From positions 1 through 6,957 of the forward strand of contig CANQIM010000065.1 of NCBI GenBank assembly GCA_947624075.1: a DNA stretch of 6,957 nucleotides, written 5' to 3'. Both the position numbers and the translations under genes were made by a program. Below are positions 1 to 5,787 of the stretch, in pieces. Under the pieces are notes generated by a model. It saw nothing but the letters and a program-made list of their open reading frames with translations. It was not told the origin of the DNA and ran no database searches. The number at the start of each line of letters is the position of its first letter. Positions within the stretch are counted from its first letter, which is position 1. This DNA is from an uncultured Bacilli bacterium (GTDB lineage Bacteria; Bacillota_I; Bacilli_A; RF39; UBA660).

Positions 1-65
1 AAAGAAGTTCGATATAAGACTTTTTTGTAGACCAAGTATTAACTTTTTTAGATTATCAAATCAAT
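1..65. other. Left-edge intergenic sequence, no supportable gene
   Basis: No gene can be supported here. In plus frame 1 the first nine codons are open and reach a TAG at 28-30, so this could be the last few residues of a gene entering from the left, but nine residues are too few to identify. A weak hairpin (AAAGAAGT at 1-8 with ACTTTTTT at 19-26, one G-T pair) could be part of that gene's terminator. The minus strand has no start codon with a ribosome binding site. Confidence 0.3.
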
Positions 66-92
66 AAACGAGAAATTTTTCATCTCTCGTTT
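66..92. terminator. Probable bidirectional terminator downstream of the carboxypeptidase gene
   Basis: A perfect 8-bp inverted repeat, AAACGAGA at 66-73 and TCTCGTTT at 85-92, encloses an 11-nt loop. On the minus strand the stem is followed by a broken T-run (TTTATTGATTT), which suits the end of the carboxypeptidase transcript. On the plus strand it is followed by TTTTATTATA and could also end transcripts from the left. Neither T-tract is ideal. Confidence 0.6.
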
Positions 93-173
93 TATTATAC
101 AATTTTTTAATACCTTTACATTTTTGCAAATTTTATAATAAATATCTTCAAAATTTTTAATTATCAAATTAAG

Positions 174-1232
174 TTAAGTTAAAAAATCCTTTATTTTTTG
201 AAAGAGACTTTTCTTTGCCTTTGCTTTTTCTTTTTGATAAATATCTACTTTACCAATTAATTCATCACTCAAATAAATATCAACTCTACCAATAATTTTG
301 TTTTTAGATTTTTTATTTTCAATAGACAAAACTGTCTTTATTTCTTTTGTTTCTGGTACTGTTAAAGGGTAATAAAATGATTTTTTTAAATAAACATCTC
401 CATCGTAAAAGCTCTTATCAATTTTGAAATTATCTTTATCAATTAATAAATAGTTCTTGTAATTTTCAAATGCTAGGTTGTAGTAATACTCATGTGTTTC
501 ATATTCATCACCATCATTTAAAGTAACTATTGTTAAATCTAAATTATCTTTAGAAGCTGTTGTTACTAAGGTTTTACCAGCAGCTGGAGTATACCCGTTT
601 TTTCCACCTGTACAGTACTTATAATTAGTTAAAAGTTTATTTCTATTGTACCAAAGATAGTTCTTGCCTTCAGTTTTTGTTGTATATTTTTTAGTACCGA
701 CTATTTCCCTATATACTTTATTTTGATAAGCATATCTTGATAAAAGAGCCATATCATAAGCTGTTGAATAATTCTTTGTATCATCATCTAGACCATGTGG
801 ATTTTGAAAAATACTATCTTTCATACCTATTTCTTGAGCTTTTTTATTCATAAGCTTAACAAATTCTTCTTCACTACCACTAACTGCTACGGCTAAGGCA
901 ACAGCTGAATCATTACCACTACGTAATAAAAGACCATAGAGCAAATCTTTTATTTTCATTTTCTCCCCTACTTCAATATAAATATTTGTTCCATACATCT
1001 TTAGAACTTCTTCACCTATAGTAATTTCTTTTTCTATATCGGTATTTTCTAAAGTAACTATCGCTGTTAATATTTTAGTAGTTGAAGCGATGAGCTTTTT
1101 TTCATTCATATTTTTTTTGTAGAGAACCCTTCCCGTATTTAAATCCATGACAACCCGTGAAGTAGATGCCATAACTGGTTTGGTACTAATAATTAAAATA
1201 GTTATAAATAAAAGAAAGACTTTTTTTAACAA
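174..1232 (-). CDS. D-alanyl-D-alanine carboxypeptidase, PBP5 type (peptidase family S11)
   Basis: This is an exported penicillin-binding protein that removes the terminal D-Ala of peptidoglycan pentapeptides and so limits cross-linking. With a TTG start it has 352 residues. Residues 1-22 form a signal peptide (Lys-Lys, a hydrophobic core, then V-M-A before the likely cleavage site). The serine motif is S50-T-T-K53 and the second motif is S105-G-N107. The third motif, normally K-T-G, reads K211-N-G213. A beta-rich PBP5-C-like domain follows residue ~265, and the C-terminus is lysine-rich and amphipathic (SLFQKIKDFLT), like the membrane anchor of this family. The size fits the DacA/DacF/DacB group, but I cannot assign which. 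A GTG at 1241 is in frame, but it lies inside the ribosome binding site, so I prefer TTG at 1232. A weak -10 (TATAAA) lies at 1252-1257. The gene diverges from proS. Confidence 0.93.
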   Translation of the reverse strand: MLKKVFLLFITILIISTKPVMASTSRVVMDLNTGRVLYKKNMNEKKLIASTTKILTAIVTLENTDIEKEITIGEEVLKMYGTNIYIEVGEKMKIKDLLYGLLLRSGNDSAVALAVAVSGSEEEFVKLMNKKAQEIGMKDSIFQNPHGLDDDTKNYSTAYDMALLSRYAYQNKVYREIVGTKKYTTKTEGKNYLWYNRNKLLTNYKYCTGGKNGYTPAAGKTLVTTASKDNLDLTIVTLNDGDEYETHEYYYNLAFENYKNYLLIDKDNFKIDKSFYDGDVYLKKSFYYPLTVPETKEIKTVLSIENKKSKNKIIGRVDIYLSDELIGKVDIYQKEKAKAKKSLFQKIKDFLT

Positions 1233-1237
1233 TGAAA

Positions 1238-1243
1238 TCACCC
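1238..1243 (-). promoter_or_regulatory. Start-deciding ribosome binding site of the carboxypeptidase gene
   Basis: On the minus strand the sequence reads GGGTGA, then TTTCA, then TTG. GGTGA matches the 3' part of the AAGGAGGTGA consensus, and a 5-nt spacer puts the start at the TTG at 1230-1232. The upstream in-frame GTG (1239-1241) is part of this site and has no ribosome binding site of its own. Confidence 0.6.
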
Positions 1244-1295
1244 TATTTAAGTTTATAAGAAAAAGTTAATTATTATGAATAAGAAAAACAATTAT

Positions 1296-1324
1296 TTGAA
1301 TAGTTTATAAATATATGATAATAT
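1296..1324 (+). promoter_or_regulatory. Sigma-A-type promoter of proS
   Basis: TTGAAT at 1296-1301 is followed after exactly 17 nt by TAATAT at 1319-1324. A TG at 1316-1317 gives an extended -10. The expected start point is just downstream of 1328, ahead of the GAAAGGAG ribosome binding site at 1335-1342. The leader is far too short for a T-box riboswitch. Confidence 0.6.
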
Positions 1325-1351
1325 TATGGTTAATGAAAGGAGTTATATTTT

Positions 1352-2791
1352 ATGGCAAATGAAAAAAAATTAGTTGAAAAAATAACAGCACGTGATGTTG
1401 ACTTTGCACAGTGGTACACCGATGTTGTTAAAGAAGCTAAGCTTTGTGATTATTCTAGTGTTAAGGGGTGCTTAAATTATTTGCCGAATGGTTATGCTCT
1501 TTGGGAAAATATTAAAAATGATTTAGATAAAAGATTTAAAGAAACAGGAGTTGAAAATGTTTATCTACCAGTTTTGATTCCTGAAAGTCTTCTTCAAAAG
1601 GAAAAAGATCATATTGAAGGATTTGCCCCTGAAGTAGCTTGGGTTACTCATGGTGGTTTAGAAGAATTAGAAGAAAGATGTTGTATTAGACCAACTAGTG
1701 AAACACTTTTCTGTGATTATTGGCAAAAAATTGTTAAATCTTATCGTGATTTACCTTTAGTATGGAATCAATGGAACTCTGTTTTGCGTTGGGAAAAGAC
1801 AACTAGGCCATTCTTACGTTCAAGGGAATTTTTATGGCAAGAAGGTCATACTCTTCACGCAACTGATGAAGAAGCTCGTCAAAGATGTGAAGAAATGTTT
1901 AAGGTATATTATGACTTTGTCACGGAAGATTTGGCAATTCCTCTTATTTGTGGTAAGAAAACGGAAAGTGAAAAGTTTGCAGGGGCAGAAGATACTTATA
2001 CCATTGAAGCAATGATGCATGATGGTAAAGCTTTACAATCAGGAACAAGTCATTATTTTGGACATAGCTTTGCTGATGCTTTTGGTATTAAATATTTAGA
2101 TAAAGAAAATAATTTGCATAGTGCTTATGAAACATCTTGGGGTATGTCTACTCGAATAATTGGCGCAATTATTATGGTTCATGGAGATGATAGTGGTTTA
2201 GTCCTACCTCCAAGGATAGCACCAACTCAAGTAATGATTATTCCTATTGCTCAGCACAAAGAAGGTGTTTTAGACAAAGCTTCTGAATTATTAGATACCT
2301 TAAAAGAAAATTCTATACGAGTAAAAATGGATGCTAGTGAGAAAACACCAGGTTATAAATTTTCTGAACAAGAAATGCTAGGTATTCCAATTAGAATAGA
2401 AATTGGTCCTAAAGATATTGAACAAGAACAATGTGTCCTTGTAAGACGTGATACTTCTGAAAAAATAATTGTTAAATTAGATGAAGTAACAAAAAAAGTT
2501 CCAGAACTTCTAGAACAAATTCAAAAAAATATGTATGCTAAAGCTAAAGAATTTTTAGATAGTCATATCTATGAAGCAAATACAATGGCTGAATTTAAAG
2601 ATATAGCAGCAAACAATATCGGTTTTGTTAAAGCTAGTTGGTGCGGCGATGAAGCATGCGAAGAAAATATTAAAGCTGAAACTAATGGTTTTGGTTCAAG
2701 ATGTATTTTAGAAAATGAACAAGTAGCCGACAAATGTATCTATTGTGGCAAGGATGCAAAACATAAAATTATGTGGGGAAAGTCTTATTAA
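1352..2791 (+). CDS. proS: Prolyl-tRNA synthetase, archaeal/eukaryotic-like type
   Basis: This cytoplasmic class II synthetase attaches proline to tRNA-Pro. At 479 residues it matches the short ProRS form, which lacks the editing domain (INS) inserted in the usual long bacterial enzyme. The proline-site motif RPTSE is at residues 113-117. Class II motif 2 runs from R146-W-E148 through the TRPFLRSREFLWQEGHT stretch (151-167), and motif 3 is G264-M-S-T-R268 onward to PPR. The anticodon-binding domain starts near residue 290. The C-terminal domain characteristic of this type follows, with candidate zinc ligands C431, C436, C462 and C465; C451 is an extra cysteine. The ATG start has GAAAGGAG 9 nt upstream. 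With no editing insert, clearing Ala-tRNA-Pro would need a separate trans-editing protein, which is not in this window. The gene is monocistronic, with its own promoter and terminator. Confidence 0.97.
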   Translation: MANEKKLVEKITARDVDFAQWYTDVVKEAKLCDYSSVKGCLNYLPNGYALWENIKNDLDKRFKETGVENVYLPVLIPESLLQKEKDHIEGFAPEVAWVTHGGLEELEERCCIRPTSETLFCDYWQKIVKSYRDLPLVWNQWNSVLRWEKTTRPFLRSREFLWQEGHTLHATDEEARQRCEEMFKVYYDFVTEDLAIPLICGKKTESEKFAGAEDTYTIEAMMHDGKALQSGTSHYFGHSFADAFGIKYLDKENNLHSAYETSWGMSTRIIGAIIMVHGDDSGLVLPPRIAPTQVMIIPIAQHKEGVLDKASELLDTLKENSIRVKMDASEKTPGYKFSEQEMLGIPIRIEIGPKDIEQEQCVLVRRDTSEKIIVKLDEVTKKVPELLEQIQKNMYAKAKEFLDSHIYEANTMAEFKDIAANNIGFVKASWCGDEACEENIKAETNGFGSRCILENEQVADKCIYCGKDAKHKIMWGKSY

Positions 2792-2802
2792 AGACTTTTT
2801 TT
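2779..2802 (+). terminator. Intrinsic terminator of proS, containing the stop codon
   Basis: AAAGTCTT (2779-2786) and AAGACTTT (2791-2798) form a perfect 8-bp stem around the loop ATTA, with seven Ts at 2796-2802. The TAA stop of proS (2789-2791) lies in the loop and the first base of the 3' arm. The T-run touches the stop codon of the convergent ftsW-like gene. In the opposite direction the hairpin is followed by CCCC, so it works mainly for proS. Confidence 0.85.
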
Positions 2803-3928
2803 ATTTTTCATTTGCTACACCATTTTCAATACTTACTCTTTGAACAAATGTTAAGGCAGCAACTAAGCATATTGTAAAACTTCCTCCATAACTCATAAAT
2901 GGAAGAGGAACTCCAGTCATTGGCATAAGGCCAAGTATTCCTAATAAGTTAATTGCGATGTGTATAAAAATGTAACAAGCAACTCCATAGCAAATTAAAG
3001 CTCCCCTATTATTAGCTTTTCTTCCTATCATAAGAATTCGATACAATACAAACATATACATTAGAATTATACCTATACCAGTAACTACTCCTAATTCTTC
3101 AACAATGATTGCGAAAATGAAATCTGTATAAGGCTCAGGTAAGTACAAATATTTTTGTGTGGAATTACCTAAACCAACTCCTGTTAGGCCACCATTATTT
3201 ATAGCTATATAGCAGTTACAAACTTGGTTTCCATCATCTAAAATTCTTTCACAAGGATTAGTAAAATTAAAACGACTTAGCTGTCTATCTTCAAGAATAC
3301 TTTTACCCGAAGTAGCAAGTAATATAGCTCCAAAAGCGACAAAACTTAAAATAATAAAAACTATTTTGACCTTTAAATCTTTTCTAACAGGAGAAGCAAA
3401 AAACATTAATCCTACAATAGCACTGTAAATAATAGTTGTACCAAGATCTGGCTGTAAAAAAATTAAGCCTGCAATAATTACACAAAAAAGAATGGGGAAT
3501 AAACTTTTAACATAATTTGTTAATTTATTTTTATTTGTATCATAATAACTTGCTAACCACACAATAGTTATTATTTTAGCAAACTCACTTGGTTGAATAT
3601 TAAAAAATCCTAAGTCAAACCAACCAACCATGTCATTTTGAGGATTACCAAATATAAGTAACGCTACTAATGTAGCAATCATACCAATCATTCCTAAAAA
3701 AGACACAGCATAATAATGCTTAGGCCTTATAAATAAAAGGCAAAAAGAAGCGATAATGCTTATTGCTAAAATTATTATTTGTCTTACGAAATAATAATAG
3801 GTACTTACGCCATGTGACATGTAGGCTGTAACATTAGATGCAGAAAAAATCATAACTAAACCTAAAGAAAATAGAATTATAGTTGCTATAAGTAATGGTT
3901 TATCAATACATCTAAATACTTTTTTCAT
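2801..3928 (-). CDS. ftsW: SEDS-family peptidoglycan polymerase, FtsW-like
   Basis: This is a polytopic membrane protein of the FtsW/RodA/SpoVE family, glycosyltransferases that polymerise lipid II with a partner class B PBP. It has 375 residues from the ATG and about ten hydrophobic segments. Family landmarks are IQPSEFAK (111-118), QPDLGTT (159-165), GGLTGVGLGNS with QKYLYLPEPYTDFIF (about 246-272), where D269 is the conserved catalytic aspartate, and GVPLPFMSYGGS (339-350). The GLGNS-QKY-LPE pattern favours FtsW over RodA, but a spore-specific SpoVE paralogue cannot be excluded. The extracellular loop before D269 carries three cysteines (C226, C237, C239). A GTG at 3937 would add three residues, but it is embedded in the ribosome binding site, so the ATG at 3928 is preferred. 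The gene is convergent with proS and divergent from the YjcZ-like gene. Confidence 0.93.
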   Translation of the reverse strand: MKKVFRCIDKPLLIATIILFSLGLVMIFSASNVTAYMSHGVSTYYYFVRQIIILAISIIASFCLLFIRPKHYYAVSFLGMIGMIATLVALLIFGNPQNDMVGWFDLGFFNIQPSEFAKIITIVWLASYYDTNKNKLTNYVKSLFPILFCVIIAGLIFLQPDLGTTIIYSAIVGLMFFASPVRKDLKVKIVFIILSFVAFGAILLATSGKSILEDRQLSRFNFTNPCERILDDGNQVCNCYIAINNGGLTGVGLGNSTQKYLYLPEPYTDFIFAIIVEELGVVTGIGIILMYMFVLYRILMIGRKANNRGALICYGVACYIFIHIAINLLGILGLMPMTGVPLPFMSYGGSFTICLVAALTFVQRVSIENGVANEK

Positions 3929-3933
3929 ACTTT

Positions 3934-3941
3934 TCACCCTT
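3934..3941 (-). promoter_or_regulatory. Start-deciding ribosome binding site of the ftsW-like gene
   Basis: On the minus strand AAGGGTGA is followed by AAAGT and then ATG (3926-3928), a 5-nt spacer. The GTG at 3935-3937 is in frame but forms part of this site, so it is unlikely to be the start. Confidence 0.65.
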
Positions 3942-3949
3942 CTACTATA

Positions 3950-3958
3950 ATAATATCA
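3950..3958 (-). promoter_or_regulatory. Possible extended -10 promoter of the ftsW-like gene
   Basis: The minus strand reads TG-A-TATTAT, a TGnTATAAT-like extended -10. No convincing -35 lies 17 nt upstream, where the sequence is ATAAGA, but extended -10 promoters can do without one. The resulting leader would be very short, with the start point close to the ribosome binding site. Confidence 0.4.
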
Positions 3959-3961
3959 CAA

Positions 3962-3979
3962 AATAAGAAAAATCTTATT
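3962..3979. repeat. Inverted repeat between the divergent ftsW-like and YjcZ-like genes
   Basis: AATAAGA (3962-3968) and TCTTATT (3973-3979) are perfect inverted copies separated by AAAA. The repeat lies just upstream of the ftsW -10 and about 20 nt upstream of the YjcZ-like promoter. It could be an operator, but it is AT-only apart from one G and one C, and its neighbourhood is very AT-rich, so chance is a serious alternative. Confidence 0.35.
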
Positions 3980-3999
3980 CTTATAGGTTACTTTTATTA

Positions 4000-4030
4000 A
4001 CAATTCCTGTAAATTTACATAATTTATAAT
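4000..4030 (+). promoter_or_regulatory. Promoter of the YjcZ-like gene, possibly sigma-K type
   Basis: Two readings overlap. The first is AC at 4000-4001, 16 nt, then CATA-ATT-TA at 4018-4026, which fits the Bacillus sigma-K pattern (AC, 16-17 nt, CATAnnnTA). The second is a perfect TATAAT at 4025-4030, but the hexamer 17 nt upstream (AATTCC) is a poor sigma-A -35. The upstream TTAACA (3997-4002) is 22 nt away from TATAAT, which is too far. A promoter here is likely; which sigma factor uses it is inference. Confidence 0.45.
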
Positions 4031-4054
4031 AGATTAAGTAAAGGAGGAGAGTTT

Positions 4055-4219
4055 ATGTATTACTATGGTGGAGGCTCATCTTGCTGCAACCAAACTCCAT
4101 ACTACTACCCTATGAATAACTATGGAGGAAATAATAATACTAATTCAGGTTACGCAATAATTTTAGTATTATTCATTTTATTAGTAATTGTTCTAGGAGC
4201 ACGTTATACTAATTATTAA
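4055..4219 (+). CDS. YjcZ-like tiny transmembrane protein (sporulation-associated family)
   Basis: This 54-residue gene is supported by a strong ribosome binding site, AAGGAGGAGA at 4041-4050, with GGAGG 7 nt before the ATG, and by a terminator directly after its stop. The N-terminal half is rich in Tyr, Gly and Asn, starts MYYYGGGSSCC, and has a cysteine pair at 10-11. A single membrane segment follows (GYAIILVLFILLVIVLGA, 32-49) and the tail is RYTNY. Gly/Tyr-rich head plus a hydrophobic LVLFILLVIV core matches the YjcZ family of tiny membrane proteins annotated as sporulation proteins in Bacillus; their core reads roughly FALIVVLFILLIIVGA. The biochemical role of that family is not known to me. 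The assignment rests on motif resemblance and composition, so a non-sporulation small membrane protein remains possible. Confidence 0.8.
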   Translation: MYYYGGGSSCCNQTPYYYPMNNYGGNNNTNSGYAIILVLFILLVIVLGARYTNY

Positions 4220-4241
4220 GAGAATCTTTCTCTTTTTTTTT
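4218..4241 (+). terminator. Intrinsic terminator of the YjcZ-like gene
   Basis: AAGAGAA (4218-4224) pairs with TTCTCTT (4228-4234), either as seven pairs around a 3-nt loop or as six pairs around a 5-nt loop. An unbroken T-run covers 4233-4241. The 5' arm begins on the last two bases of the TAA stop codon (4217-4219). Confidence 0.85.
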
Positions 4242-4268
4242 GACTTTTTGAGCTAATTATAGTATTAT
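4240..4268 (+). promoter_or_regulatory. Sigma-A-type promoter of the metallopeptidase-def unit
   Basis: TTGACT at 4240-4245, then 17 nt, then TATTAT at 4263-4268. The first two bases of the -35 are the last two of the preceding terminator's T-run. The start point would be near 4275, ahead of the AGGGGG ribosome binding site at 4281-4286. Confidence 0.75.
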
Positions 4269-4291
4269 ATTCTAACGTTTAGGGGGCAATT

Positions 4292-5188
4292 ATGGATGAG
4301 TTGTTTTTAGAAGCTAGAAAAATAGTTGGCAAAAGATATAGTGAAGATAATCCTAATTACTTTTACATTCTTTTTAGTTGTTATGCCCTTTTGACAAAGT
4401 ATATAGATTGTAAAGATCTAGTTGAATATTATATTTTGAATACCAATGTCGTTATAGAAAAAGACGAAGTAGAAAAAGTGCTACTAATTAATATGGGAAA
4501 AGAAGGAGCATCTCTTTTCCTAGAAAATGAAGATTATCATGGTGTAACTTTTGATGGTATGAATTTTGAAGAAGGCAGAGTTATAGTTAGTGAGCCCTAT
4601 ATTTTAATAAGTTCTAATATATCCAATGATGAGGTTTTAATAACTTTAGTTCATGAGTTTTCCCATTTAATAAAATCTTTTTTCAAAAGTTATTCTTATA
4701 ATTCATCAAATTATCTTAAGGTACGCTGTGGATTGGCATATACAGAAACATGGAATGATGATACTATAAAAGCTCAAAATGCAGTTTTTGATGAGATAAT
4801 TAATACTTTGCAAACAAAAGATATGACAGAGAAAATTAAAAATGTTAATATGGAAATACTTAATAAAAAAGAAAAAGAATTTATTAGAACTCTGGATTTT
4901 GCTACTTTAGATAGAATTTCTGGTTATGATGAAGTAACTTCATTACTAGAAGATATTTGGAAGGAAGAAGAATTTAAAAATATTTTTGAAGATGATTTAG
5001 TTTTAGGTAATATTTCAAACATAAAGGATAGTTTTAATAGTTTTATAGATAGTGACTTGTTTGATACTCTTTCAATGGCACTTGATAATTATTTTTACTT
5101 AGAAGATGAGAAGAGTAAAGAATTAATTATAAGTATCGTTAATCTATTTAGGGCACATATAAATAAAAAACTATTAAAAAAATTATAA
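4292..5188 (+). CDS. Putative zincin-type metallopeptidase of unrecognised family
   Basis: This 298-residue protein has no signal peptide and no membrane segment, so it is probably cytoplasmic. I do not recognise the family. The key feature is H121-E-F-S-H125, an HExxH zinc-protease motif, in a predicted helix (EVLITLVHEFSHLIKSFF) after a hydrophobic strand-like stretch. F166-D-E168-I-I-N171, 43 residues after the second histidine, could supply the third ligand (E168), as in gluzincins. The C-terminal ~120 residues are acidic and helical, with no motif I know. The ATG has AGGGGG 5 nt upstream. The stop is followed after 36 nt by def with no terminator between them, so the two are probably cotranscribed; a link to protein maturation or turnover is only inferred from that. 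HExxH motifs also occur by chance, so catalysis is unproven. Confidence 0.8.
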   Translation: MDELFLEARKIVGKRYSEDNPNYFYILFSCYALLTKYIDCKDLVEYYILNTNVVIEKDEVEKVLLINMGKEGASLFLENEDYHGVTFDGMNFEEGRVIVSEPYILISSNISNDEVLITLVHEFSHLIKSFFKSYSYNSSNYLKVRCGLAYTETWNDDTIKAQNAVFDEIINTLQTKDMTEKIKNVNMEILNKKEKEFIRTLDFATLDRISGYDEVTSLLEDIWKEEEFKNIFEDDLVLGNISNIKDSFNSFIDSDLFDTLSMALDNYFYLEDEKSKELIISIVNLFRAHINKKLLKKL

Positions 5189-5202
5189 AAATGTAGTAAA
5201 AT
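5174..5202 (+). promoter_or_regulatory. Possible weak internal promoter of def
   Basis: TTAAAA at 5174-5179 and TAAAAT at 5197-5202 are 17 nt apart. The -35 lies in the last codons of the metallopeptidase gene. In DNA this AT-rich the match is weak evidence, and read-through from the promoter at 4240-4268 would be enough to express def. Confidence 0.25.
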
Positions 5203-5224
5203 AAAAGAAGTTGAGGTGGTTTAA

Positions 5225-5773
5225 GTGTTAAAAACAAAAGATATACTAGATGAAAAAGATAAACGTTTACGCGTCATAAGTAAAGAAGTTGAATTTCCTT
5301 TAACAAAAAAAGATAAAGAATTAATAAATACTATGATTGAATATTTACATAACTCACAAATTGAAGAATTAGCTGAAAAGTATGATTTACGACCTGGCAT
5401 GGGGATGGCTGCTATTCAGTTGGGGATTGCGAAAAGATACTTTGTTGTTGTAAATGAATATGATGAAGGACAATTTGAGACTTATATCTTAATAAATCCA
5501 CGAATTATTAGTAATTCAGTTGAACAAATTTATGTTGAAAGTGGCGAAGGTTGTTTAAGTGTTAATAGACCAGTTGAGGGAATTGTTCCTCGTTATGCCC
5601 GTGTTACTGTTGAAGGTTATGATATGGATGGTAAAAAAATTCAAGTACGTGCTAGAGAGGAATTAGCTATTGCTTTTCAACATGAAATAGATCATTTAGA
5701 TGGAATTATTTTCACTGATAAAATTGATAAAAAAGATCCTTTCAAAGGAAAAGACCAAATGCGTGCCATTTAG
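5225..5773 (+). CDS. def: Peptide deformylase
   Basis: This is the cytoplasmic metalloenzyme that removes the N-formyl group from nascent proteins. It has 182 residues, within the range of the longer (type 2) deformylases of Gram-positive bacteria. All three motifs are present. Motif 1 is G58-M-G-M-A-A-I-Q65, where the usual sequence is GxGxAAPQ, so the proline is replaced by I64. Motif 2 is E108-G-C-L-S112, with metal ligand C110. Motif 3 is Q152-H-E-I-D-H-L-D-G160, with ligands H153 and H157 and catalytic E154. The start is GTG, with GAGGTGG (5213-5219) 5 nt upstream. It follows the metallopeptidase gene by 36 nt and ends in a strong terminator shared with its own stop codon. The motif 1 change does not touch a metal ligand, so the enzyme should be active. 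Confidence 0.96.
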   Translation: MLKTKDILDEKDKRLRVISKEVEFPLTKKDKELINTMIEYLHNSQIEELAEKYDLRPGMGMAAIQLGIAKRYFVVVNEYDEGQFETYILINPRIISNSVEQIYVESGEGCLSVNRPVEGIVPRYARVTVEGYDMDGKKIQVRAREELAIAFQHEIDHLDGIIFTDKIDKKDPFKGKDQMRAI

Positions 5774-5785
5774 TCTTTTATTTTT
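5749..5785 (+). terminator. Intrinsic terminator of def, containing the stop codon
   Basis: AAAAGAC (5749-5755) pairs with GTCTTTT (5773-5779) and AAATG (5757-5761) with CATTT (5767-5771). The two blocks are separated by one C-A mismatch, and the loop is CGTGC. The tail is TTTTATTTTT. The 5' arm is within the last codons of def and the TAG stop (5771-5773) is in the 3' arm. It lies between convergent def and dnaI. On the minus strand it is followed only by CCTTTG, so termination of dnaI there is less certain. Confidence 0.8.
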
Positions 5786-5787
5786 CT

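Noticed and set aside
1..30. C-terminus of an upstream plus-strand gene
   Set aside because: Nine open codons before TAG are too few to separate a gene end from chance.
1276..1287. AATAAGAAAAA copy upstream of proS resembling half of the 3962-3979 palindrome
   Set aside because: It lacks the inverted second half, and such A-rich strings are expected by chance here.
1242..1351. T-box riboswitch upstream of proS
   Set aside because: Only about 110 bases separate the divergent genes, most taken by the promoter, and there is no T-box core (AGGGTGG...CCGCG) or terminator/antiterminator pair.
1832..2020. 62-codon minus-strand reading frame within proS
   Set aside because: It lies wholly inside the well-supported proS gene on the opposite strand, has no ribosome binding site I can see, and encodes no recognisable motif.
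1352..2791. Mycoplasma genetic code (TGA as tryptophan)
   Set aside because: All tryptophans in ProRS are TGG, no gene requires TGA read-through, and cell-wall synthesis genes are present.
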